A stretch of DNA of 64,000 nucleotides from Phoronis australis (taxonomy: Eukaryota > Phoronida > Phoronidae). The DNA is taken from NCBI GenBank assembly GCA_002633005.1, contig NMRA01000189.1:266805-330804 (forward strand), given 5' to 3'. Below are positions 55,015-64,000 of this stretch, in pieces. The notes below the pieces were generated by a model, which saw nothing but the letters and a program-made list of their open reading frames with translations, had not been told where the DNA came from and made no database searches. The position numbers and the translations under genes were made by a program. The first letter of the stretch is position 1. Every line of letters starts with the position of its first letter.

Positions 55015-56025
55015 AACAATTATTTTAGATTTGGTGAATAAACATTTTCACTCCAAAACCAAACGTTTCAACAAACATAAACATAAACTCAACGACTGGA
55101 TTACATTTGGTATATTAAAATCAATAAAAGTGCGAGACAAAATGTATAAAAAATGAAAATCACACCTCCTGATTCTATTTTTTCTCGCATTTACTCAATA
55201 AAACTGCGAATTTATTGAAATTAAATCTATAATAAAAGAAGCCAAACGTATGTACTATGAAAAACAGTTCAAGCAGCACAAAAATGATATACGCCATCTT
55301 GGCAAGTCATCAGAAACGTAATTTCTAACTCATCCTTCAGTACTGTTCTCCCTCGGATTATTACCTCTACTACATCTGGACACGTTACTGATAAACACAA
55401 AATAGCTGATCAGTGCAACAACTATTTTATTAATATTGGTCAGAATTTGGCTTCCCAAATACGAATATGCAATGAACGTTTCAAAAATTATCTTCAACAT
55501 TCCCCTGACTCTATCTTTAAGTTTAAAACCGTTGCTAACGACGAAGTACTGAAGGTAATGGAAAATGTATAATCCAAGTCCACCACAGAAAGTGATGACC
55601 TGTCATGTTCTTTTATCAAAGAATACGCGAACTTATTATGCAAACCAATTTCTGTGATTATAAATCAATCCCTACTCACAGGTATTTTCCCCGATGGTTT
55701 GAAGGTAGCTAAGGTAATCCCTATTTATAAAAGTAATGATACCGACAGTAACTCTCTTGTTAACTACGGATCAATATCTATTCTACCTACAATTTCCAAA
55801 GTTTTTGAAAAAAATGTTCATGATCAAGTCTATTCTTATTTTCTCATAAAAATCTTCTATATAAGTCCCAGTATGATTTCAGACCCAAACACTCCACTGA
55901 ACATGCGGCTACTGAATTCGTCCACTCTCTTTACGAAAACTTAGACAAAGGTTTGAACCCAATTTCGGTATTCATGAAGCCTTTGATACCATTGGTCACG
56001 ACATCCACCTAAAAAAATAAAACAT
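55015..56025 (+). pseudogene. dead CR1/Jockey-like retrotransposon fragment
   Basis: Degenerate frames read in order: HKLNDWITFGILKSIKVRDK (~55080), IIKEAKRMYYEKQFKQHKND (~55230), INQSLLTGIFPDGLKVAKVI (~55660), YGSISILPTISKVFEK (~55765), then in another frame DFRPKHSTEHAATEFV (~55878) and LDKGLNPISVF (~55943). This is the endonuclease-to-RT linker and the first RT blocks of a CR1/L2/Jockey-type LINE ORF2. Stops near 55156 and 55570 and a frameshift near 55870 kill it, and the catalytic YxDD region is absent. It is unrelated to the RT at 4345-6085. Confidence 0.8.
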
Positions 56026-56389
56026 TACGGGTTTTCTAATAACGATTTTTTTCAAGGCTACCTTGAGAATAGATACTGTAAATGTGTGTATGTTTGTGTA
56101 TTTGTAGAAATTAATATAAGTTCAGGAGAGATGTAATGTTTTGATAAACATGTAACAGATATATTAATCACGCATACCCGTTAGTGCAAGACTATAGTTT
56201 AATTGATTCTGAGTAAAGGAAGTTCTATGTATGGTATTACTTCTTCCATTGTAAGAATTGCATGCTGCTTAGTCATCGTTCTATAATGAGCCACCTTGCA
56301 GTGAATTAAGTTAGTTCCGATAAAGTATTCTATGCAACAACACGTGCGTTTATGTGCTCCTTCATATAAGACACGCACACCGTTATAAG

Positions 56390-56935
56390 ACGCTGTTATA
56401 AATGTGGTTTGTTTGTATTTGTGAACCTGCTGAGAATGAAAAAAGGCCACTTTCTCTGCTGTAGCTGCACTCTTCTGCAAGATGGTGGCCCCCTGTTGCA
56501 GTTGTGCATTGCTGTGTAGCAACTGAGAAATTGGCCGCGATTTCAGGTAGCCCTCAAACAAACCAGATTTGCAAAAAAACTAGTTGGTTGACAGTACTTT
56601 TGGACCTCATTTTTGGAATCGGTAGGAAATTTGTTTTCAGAATCTAATGATGGCTTTAGTCGAGCATCGGCAAGGAAGTGGTGGTTTTGGGGCGAAAAGT
56701 GCCGATTTTGCATTTTTTGCTCTTATTTTTTTAGTCTGATTTGGTTTCCACTGGGAGTGAAAGGGTCAAAAATACAGGAGAGAATAAAGTTCCTGTGCTC
56801 ATCTGCAGGGCTTGTGATGTGAAATGACTCAAAACTTTTCTTTACTTACATGCAGTTTTCGACAGAGTGTGAAGAGTCCATTAACGTGTGTTTTGACAGG
56901 CAAACCCCTGTGAGAACTGTTCAGTACTTCTTAAG
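56390..56935 (-). repeat. dispersed repeat, copy 2 (inverted partner at 650-1200)
   Basis: Reading the minus strand, this block runs CAGAACAGTTCTCAC-like, CAAGCCCTGCAGATGAGCAC, GGTCCAAAAGTACTGTCAAC and TTTGAGGGCTACCTGAAATC, collinear with 650-1200. A minus-strand open frame within 56199-56561 (MFEGYLKSRPISQLLHSNAQ...) comes from this repeat. Confidence 0.75.
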
Positions 56936-56939
56936 TGAG

Positions 56940-58580
56940 GAATTGTGGTGGTTGTGTCTAGTGAGAGTGCTGAGAAATGGAGATTTTGAACGGGAGTGTA
57001 TTCAACCACTAGGTGGAGCTCCAGCTCTTATCCACGAGGACGCCAGACCGTACCTATCAAAACATGTCAAGACTGCAACATTTCGTTAATCAGCAAATGC
57101 CTGCATAGAAGGAGTTCATTGTGTGGACGTTCGCATTTCAAAGTTCAAGGTAACATAGCAAAATTTCAAAGTATCGTATAAAGTTGCAACCGTAGTATCA
57201 ATTCGATGCAAAATGAAAATTTTTTTGTGGGTGCTCAAGTCTGCGCGACTGTAGAAATCAGTTTTATGTGGTACAAGATAATTTCGAGGAAATGCAATTC
57301 GCAAGATTTTTCGTCAACAACTGAGCCATTGATAAAATGCGAAGAAATTCAATGACATATATGCCTTGCGGATTTTAATTAGTTCTTCATTCTCCCGCCA
57401 ACTATCACAGCTTTTCGTTTTACTTACTCTCCTTGTCCGCAAACGGACCTCGACTGTAGAATGCTTGTGAAGCCCGTCAGTTGGTTATTGTTGAACGAAC
57501 GCTCTGGGGGTACCTTTGATGATTTTGCTAACATGAGGGCGCTGCCATCAATTAAGACACAGGTCGGAGTTCGAGTCAGCGTCAGTGGATAACTGTTCGA
57601 ATGAAAGCGAAAAATAGTTCCCTTGGCATCACAACGATGTTGAGGATAATGGAGGCAAGTAGTACATTTACAATTATGCCATGAACTCAAGGGGGGGGGG
57701 TGTTGTTGGAAAAACTGAGTGACCGATTCCAGCAGTAGCATACTGGCCAACATTGCTCCTTGTCTACCACGACTACGTACTTTGTTTTTGGACTTAGTGG
57801 ATGAATTTTTGCAACGATTTCAGTCAATTGTTTAATAACTTCCCTTTTCCAACGCTTTCATGTAATCACAGCTGTGATTTTATTCACGGGTTACTGTCTT
57901 TCGTTTTGAACGTTGTCTATCCCGATGCACGTATGCCTGCTGTTACTAAAAATAAGCAGGACCTGACTGGATTCCTCTTATACTAAGTTAAACCGAATAT
58001 TTAATTCGCACGATTCTTTCGAATTGGTATGTAATATGAAAAATTCAACGTAGTAGAAAAAATATATTGTTAAAATAGCATAAAGTCTGTCCATATATTT
58101 TGAGAAATGCCCTAAGCTCACTTTCTGGAACAAAACTGGTGAAGAATTATAAAACAATGAGTGAATGGCTGGAGTTGTGTTGTGATATGGGTTTTAGCGT
58201 ACTCTAGTGTCGCTGTACTACATTGGGGTATATCTGATTTCTTGACCGAGAGCAGGAACTTTGTAATTCAAATTAAAGCGGAATTTCACCCTTTTTAGCT
58301 GGCTAACCAACAAAACTCGAATCATGCCTTGAACTCTCCTAAAATCGGCCTCGTCATATTACTTACCGTGATTAGATACCATTAAGTCACATGTAATCGC
58401 ACATCCGCCGTTATTCATTCGTAATTTCAGGATAGGCCAACCTTAATAAACTCTGAAGCGTTTCCGTGAGACGGTTTCGATGTTCTTGTTGGTCACGAAA
58501 ATGGAATTCTATTACGGTAAAGAATAGTATGAGACCAATTTTATGAAAGTAAAACGCCTAACGTTTTTAGTCCGCAAATT
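56940..58580. other. no gene recognised
   Basis: Apart from a CCACTAGGTGG core near 57008 that resembles the CTCF-like sites at 38-39.7 kb in reverse, and a G run near 57690, I see nothing in this spacer. Confidence 0.35.
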
Positions 58581-58590
58581 CGTGCGTTAT

Positions 58591-58633
58591 CATGGGCGGC
58601 GCACCATAGGGGGCTGGGGGGCTATAGCCCCAC
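58591..58633 (+). mobile_element. one end of the CATGGGCGGCGCACC-type element
   Basis: CATGGGCGGCGCACCATAGG followed by GGGCTGGGGGGCTATAGCCCC, matching the ends at 35904-36044 and at the right edge of the window. The opposite end was not found; it may have been lost to the adjacent foldback repeat. Confidence 0.5.
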
Positions 58634-58699
58634 TTTTTTCAGTGCTGCTCCACTCATGGTTGTGCAGCCCACTTGAAAAACTACACGTAGTATTGAGCC

Positions 58700-59105
58700 G
58701 TATGGGGGGAAGTGTCGCCCGTAATTACCCTCGCAATTTCGACCTAGACTTCGCTGGTGTTTTGGCGATCGAAATCGTTACAGTCACTTGAGCTCTGAAG
58801 AACTTTTACACTCGTATTTTCGCGGGGCCTCGTTATTTTTCGCTCTTATTTTTCACTCTTAATTATACGCTCATAATCCTAGAATTACGAGCGTAAAATT
58901 ACGAGCGACAAATAGCGTAACACTACGAACGTATAATCACGAGCGAAAAATACGAACGTAAAATTACGAGGGTACAATTGCTTCAGAGCTCACGTGACCT
59001 ACTGACCAATTTTGCATTGGGTATATTGATTTCGGGGGCAAAACACGAGCGAAATGTCGGTCGTAATTACGAGCGCAATAACGCGCGACACTTTCACCCG
59101 AATGG
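58700..59105. mobile_element. ~400-bp foldback (long inverted-repeat) element
   Basis: The left arm (58700-58860: GAAGTGTCGCCCGTAATTAC, GGTGTTTTGGCGATCGAAAT, CACTTGAGCTCTGAAG) is repeated in inverse on the right (58960-59105: CTTCAGAGCTCACGTG, GGGGGCAAAACACGAGCGAA, GTCGGTCGTAATTACGAGCG). The centre is a run of short CGCTCGTAATTTTACG-type units in both orientations. Foldback transposons and long-TIR MITEs have this form. The C-terminal ~40 codons of a 188-codon minus-strand frame (58964-59530) overlap the right arm. Confidence 0.7.
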
Positions 59106-59740
59106 CCTACTATCCGTCGCATTTTTGGGTTCGTTCTTCCACGGGAAGGCCCGTTCTTCACGTCGGAATGTCTTTCTTCTACATTGGCCAGTCTGAGTTT
59201 CATGTCGCGGGATAAAGAATATGTTGATGTATTGCCGGAAGCATACTGGAACAACGAAAACCAAAAACGTACTCTGTAGTACATTTTCATCTGGTGGTTA
59301 CACATATCACAGTGAAAATTCCAAGAAAGAGTCGCGTTGAGGTGATCTACGACCGCACTTAAAATGTTCTGAATCAAGTTTTGCAAACTTCGGAACGCCT
59401 TTCCGCAGAAATGGCTGATCCCATTCATATGATACTTTCGTACGTTATGTTTTATGCACCGTTCTTTAAAATACCGTTCCGATTTTGAATGAGGGCCGGA
59501 TATCAAAAATGGGACTGTCATAAATTTCATGAATCAAAATCAAGCGTTGCATATCTGGTCAAAACTAAACCCTAAAAATTAGAAAACGGTGACAACGTTT
59601 CTCAGATTTCATCTTGAATATTTAGATCATCGACATTGATACCGTTGTTTTGCCATGACGAAGGTACTGTTGTTGTTTGCTATGTTTTACTAGAAACCAC
59701 ACCGTCACGTGACCTTGACGATCAATGTGATATCGGTGGC

Positions 59741-59983
59741 ATCCAGGGGGGGGGGTGGTGAATTGCGGGTAAAAAGGTCCGTCTCTGAGAAACAAAAAGT
59801 CCGGCGAGTAAACGATACAAAAGTCCACTAAAAAGGCGCAGACGCAGAGCTCATAGACCTGAAGGTGGTACCACGTTTTTTTCTTTTTTTTTCGTCCTCC
59901 CGCTTTTATGTTAGCAAAAGGTCCACTTTGACAGAGATTCGAGCCCCCCCCTCATATGAAAAGGCTGGGTGCGCGCATGGATG
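59741..59983 (+). mobile_element. AAAAAGGTCCG-type dispersed element, copy D
   Basis: CATCCAGGGGGGGGGG, AAAAAGGTCCGTCTCTGAG, CCACTAAAAAGGCGCAGACG, CGTCCTCCCGC, TTAGCAAAAGGTCC, GAGATTCGAGCCC and GGCTGGGTGCGCGCATGG in family order. The longest of the four copies. Confidence 0.8.
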
Positions 59984-60398
59984 GTGTTCTACTTTCAGAA
60001 AATACACAATTTTCATGCTCAATTTCTACAGTTTAATAGATAGTTGGAACAATGGAAAGACATGTACATACAGTGTGTGTGACTGTTAACCATGAATGAG
60101 GCTTATGCTTCGTTACCTATAACGCATGGCGATTTCCCGCCAAGATTAGGCCATCGCAACATGCTACTCTCCTGCACCGAACGCAAGCCGCCGGGTCGGA
60201 CACAGCATTCAAGCGAGTTACCGTTTCAAAGGTGGGGTGTGCGTAACCGATTATGTTAATCTACCTGCGAATGTTGTACCTGCCTGTTGTAGCAGGTTTG
60301 TCAATGCGTCTCCTCGTCAAACCACATCTTTTACAAAATCAAAAGAAATCTACGACAGAACAGGAAGCTTTTACAAATATGGCGGGAATGCCTGTGGC

Positions 60399-60499
60399 AT
60401 GCGCAATGTGCTTCAGCCGTCAATTTTCCGGGTCGTAGCGAGTAAAAAATTATCAGGTTTATCTAAACAACAGTCACAGCGTCTGAAGCACTTTCCACA
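60399..60499 (+). CDS. candidate first coding exon (mitochondrial presequence-like)
   Basis: ATG at 60399 opens MRNVLQPSIFRVVASKKLSG and continues, rich in Arg/Lys/Ser/Gln, to a strong donor CCACA/GTAAGT at 60499-60500. About 260 bases upstream lies TTTCCCGCC (60133-60141), a good E2F-type site. An earlier ATG at 60379 in another frame (MAGMPVACAMCF, 19 codons) would be an upstream ORF. I could not find a following exon before the window ends, so this may be chance. Confidence 0.25.
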
Positions 60500-60754
60500 G
60501 TAAGTTCCGCAAAATTTGGTGAAACGTGGCGATGTTTTTTTGCTTTTGCGCGAAAAAAATTTCCGCATTCCCGGTTCCGCACAACATTGTACTAAATTTT
60601 CCGGAAAAGGGATTCGTATGAACGGGCCATTTATCGGCTGTCTTTCATTGGTAAGATTTAAATGCAGCGACTTTAGTAACTTGCTAAACTTTACTTGGTA
60701 CCCACGGGAGTTGCCGGTACAACTTGCATCTACCACGGGCACCAGAAATCAAGG

Positions 60755-60860
60755 TAGATTCAGATTCAGCAACGCAAGGACCTCACTAAAAAGCAAGACT
60801 TAGCGAGATTACGTAAGATCAAAAGCGTCGAGTATTTTGATCTTGGCTAGAATTTTCTAG
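60755..60860 (-). mobile_element. GTTCAGTAACGCTAGG-family MITE, degenerate copy
   Basis: TTCAGCAACGCAAGGACCTC, then AAAAAGCAAGACTTAGCGAG and ATTACGTAAG, match the reverse orientation of the family. The far end is lost. Confidence 0.6.
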
Positions 60861-61670
60861 TCGCGATACAGCTACTGAATTTTCAGTAAATTGTGATTGG
60901 CTAATGCTGTTGTTTGCAGTGCACTTTATTACACTCACTCAGCAGTGTGACAATTAAATGCACATAAACTTCGTTTTCTACAGAACATTTACAACTTAAA
61001 ACGTGGCAAAGTTCTTATAGAAATACGTTACCTAGTCATAAATGGAAAAGTGAATTTTCAGGTAAAAGTGCAGCACAAGTCTCACTGACAAATGGAGAAC
61101 ATGCACAGCATATACCTAAAATATATCAGCGATCGAATAAATATAGTTCAGGTCCTACTTTACACACTTTTCAGTGATAAATTTCACATGTATTCAACGC
61201 AGTTGTAAACTAGCACTCAGTTTCCAAAGAATCGATTACATAGAAACACATAGGCTTGCATTAAGACGGCACGCTGAATTAACTACCGCAAGGCCACGGT
61301 ACGCTTACTGGAGAGTAGATGCACTATTAAGCAGAAGCTACTTCATAAAGTTCAGGTACATTCATCGCAAGATATCTCACGATGACGCATGGTGATGTAT
61401 GTAGGGCAATACTTACTGAAATAAATTGAAATATCAAGGACCGAAACTGATAATTATTTAACGTGTTGGGGTTCTTGGAATGAAATTCTTCGTGAAAAGA
61501 AATTTGGGACTTTATAATTTTAGCTAAAAAGTACTACGCAGCCAGCATTCTGTTTGGGCGCGCAAAATAATGGGCCAAATGCCAAGGGCCAAGGGTCATA
61601 AACCAGCAGTAGGAATGCAAGGAAAGCCAATAGTTATCGCACTCAGTGGACACAAGGACCTAGTGCACGA

Positions 61671-61829
61671 AGCCTAGCGTGCGTTCAGTAACGCTAGGAC
61701 CTACGCTAGGACCTAGCTATCTAGCCAAAGTCACGTGCTCTCATTTAAGATACATGGCAGTATCTCACGTAATCTCGCGAAGTCTTGCTTTTTAGCGAGG
61801 TCCTAGCGTTACTGAACGGGAGGCAGGCT
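61671..61829 (+). mobile_element. GTTCAGTAACGCTAGG-family MITE, best-preserved copy (159 bp)
   Basis: Left end AGCCTAGCGTGCGTTCAGTA continuing ACGCTAGGACCT; right end AGGTCCTAGCGTTACTGAAC continuing GGGAGGCAGGCT. The inner 21 bases of the two termini are perfect inverse complements. The interior holds CACGTGCTCTCATTTAAG and ACGTAATCTCGCGAAGTC. No coding frame. Eight further copies or fragments were seen at 20340, 30519, 32201, 37421, 43557, 50128 and 60755 and possibly near 31530. Confidence 0.93.
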
Positions 61830-63955
61830 AAGACGGGCCAAAAGTCAGAAAAGCTGTTTAGAACTTGAAAATTCGGCTCAAGTTTGACTGGCTAATTTAA
61901 TTGTTGAAAGTATAGCTTTACTATTCTTGTCAATCGGCTTACATTTGGACCTTCGGCAACTGCAGGGGCCATAACGCTATAAAAACTCAGAACTTCAACT
62001 TTTTAGCAGATGTGTAGCCTAGTAACTTTTGATTTCCAGTTTCTGCGGGAAAGCTTTCACTTAGTCACACTCTGTAGTAAGTTGCATTATGATTGACAGA
62101 TGTCAACGTAAGACTAGCAACTTAGGACACTGAGCTTTTTACCAATACTGGTTAATTACTGTGGATACTGTCGTGTTGCCATGTGTCAGTTAGATATACG
62201 GACTGGTTGTTCGCCCACCCTGTAGGGTTTGTTTAAAAGGTTACTAAACCCGGATTTGCGTTAGACACTGGACTCCTAAAGCGGTCGTGTTTACTTCTTC
62301 ACGGATTTGTACGCAGATCGCGGGAGACGGGATTCTTTGATATCAAGAACACAAATGTAACTTCTTTAGCTGAGTGCCGCGCAGGACTCCAGTTACCACA
62401 TTAGTGATGACTTATGGAAAGCCATGCCTGAAATGAATTAAACTATCGTGGACTAACACTGATGATCTGTTTTACTTCACAAATTGAATTTCCCGAATTT
62501 TGGAAATGCAATGTGTGAGCCTAAAACGATATTATCGTTCTGCTTGCTTTTGAAAACCCGATAAGCTCCAACAGAGATCGTTAAAAAGTTTCACAATAGG
62601 CTATAGCTAGGTCGATTGCTATCTGTTAACCGCTTTCTTCTGCAGTTGGAACTGCATGGGCCTATCGCTAGATATTTTAATATCTATTAAAACAACGACT
62701 TTCCCATCAGTCCAGCTCTAGTCAACGATTTAATTGTAATCTTCGACAACTATCAAAAGCTTGGTGGAGCAAATTAATTTTGGAAACTATACGTATAAAA
62801 ATAAAGCTGCGACTCAACCTACGCTTTAGGCGAGTTACACAACTGTATGGAAAGAACACATACCAAGACTCACGATATTCGTTCCATCGATAACACAGTG
62901 AATAAGTGTTTCTAGTAGAAATCTGCTTTTGTCACTCGAGTGAGACGACAATGGTGTATTAGCAGCACATAAACAGTGTTTAGTATCATTTTGAATAATA
63001 TAACCATGAAGCTGGCTGTTTCCTTCAAAACTCGAAAGCCTTTTTACTAATTGATCATCTCTTTTCCGTCACTATACCGAACGAAATGAATATAAACTGC
63101 TCCCTCTCGTTTCGCTGCAAATCAGCTCCACCAACAAATAAATAGATAAATAAATAAATAAAACAAGTTTAATTTCTTCTCCCGGACCTACTGAGGTTTC
63201 TCTCTCCAATGAGACTTACCTGTCAATTTTTAAAAGGTCGTAATTTCCGACGGCCGAAGCTACTAATCAAACTTCTCCATGTTAGCAATCGGGCACTTAG
63301 TGTACTTTACAAACTTCGGTCAAACCGGTTACATACTGAGAAATGCTCATGCAGCGCTGTTGTACCTAGAATTGCTGTTCCACTCGAGGTCAACACCATG
63401 TTTACATCTGGTGCTGCGATTAACTCTTATCAAAACAATCTCATTTTTCAACCACATGCACATTAGCAAAAGAACCAAAGTATGCATACCTACATTCATT
63501 TTTACACAAAGCAACGCAGCAAGAACAGTGAACATTTGCCCATGGATAGTGGATGCGAAGCAAGAGTTGTTTTTAAATATTTACAATATTTATAATACTA
63601 TTGGTGTTTACACACTAATGGTAACTACACAAGTGAAACGGTAATGAGAATAGGGATATTTACAGGAAGTTTACGAAGACTAACTATAAATAACATATTT
63701 ACAGCAGAGTGTCCAGTTTTAACTTTCTCATGACTCTTTGAGGATGATAAGTTATCTGCAATTTTAATGGCATGGGTCTAGAGAGTTCCATAATTTAGGG
63801 GTGAGTTATTTGAAACTGTGAAGTCCGTATGAGGTCGTATTTATATAAACTGACGGTGAACTGAAGGGTTAGTGTTCCTCGGAGGTTGTATGTCGAGTCT
63901 TACACGCGGATGAAGTCCGGTGCAGATGTATTTTGAGGCTGATGATGAAGAGCCT
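61830..63955. other. no gene recognised; AAAT microsatellite at 63128-63163
   Basis: AT-rich spacer with random short frames. A short AAAT/AGAT tetranucleotide run lies at about 63128-63163. Confidence 0.4.
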
Positions 63956-63959
63956 TGTA

Positions 63960-64000
63960 CATGGGTGGCGCACCATAGGGGGCTGGGGTGGGGGGGGGGG
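63960..64000 (+). mobile_element. CATGGGYGGCGCACC-type element, cut by the window edge
   Basis: CATGGGTGGCGCACCATAGG followed by GGGCTGGGG and a G run, the same terminus as at 58591 and, inverted, at 36044. The rest lies beyond the window. Confidence 0.6.

Noticed and set aside
58964-59530. Longest uninterrupted frame in the window, 188 codons, minus strand
   Set aside because: About 40 C-terminal codons overlap the arm of the foldback repeat, there is no recognisable motif, and the composition (Cys/His/Arg scattered) looks random.

Overview
This is animal genomic DNA. Coding sequence comes in short exons with GT/AG junctions in matching phase, introns run to 1-3 kb, and a large fraction of the window is transposon debris. 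Two of the three genes I could assemble belong to animal families: a mitochondrial pseudouridine synthase (RPUSD3) and a secreted thrombospondin-repeat protein resembling complement properdin. The many MITEs, a Penelope-like relic and two kinds of non-LTR retrotransposon suggest a marine invertebrate, possibly an invertebrate deuterostome such as an acorn worm or lancelet. That placement is inference and weak.

Layout. 1-3.6 kb is repeat: half of a dispersed inverted pair, a ~795-bp tandem duplication carrying ETS-like and YY1-like motifs, and a GTC/ATC-rich repeat. 4.3-7.8 kb is a dead non-LTR retrotransposon split by two DNA transposons, one of which carries a third. 8.05-8.7 kb is a dead Penelope-like RT. 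9.3-18.3 kb, minus strand, is RPUSD3 in seven coding exons, with a 25-copy 43-bp minisatellite in its last intron. 18.35-19.6 kb is a TTAA-flanked element. About 20.4-20.5 kb is a promoter region, followed by a plus-strand eight-exon coiled-coil gene (20.5-25.7 kb). RPUSD3 and this gene are head to head. 27.5-40.4 kb is gene-poor and full of MITEs, and contains a 1.5-kb higher-order repeat in which every ~145-bp monomer holds a CTCF-like core. 40.9-51.2 kb, minus strand, holds seven exons of the properdin-like gene (one TB-like domain, five thrombospondin type-1 repeats). 52-64 kb is repeats plus a dead CR1/Jockey-like RT and one weak candidate 5' exon near 60.4 kb.

The genes do not form one pathway. 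RPUSD3 acts on mitochondrial RNA, the coiled-coil protein has no function I can name, and the TSR protein should be extracellular. Exon junctions were read by eye and checked only for phase and reading frame. Family names rest on motif recognition without database searches.
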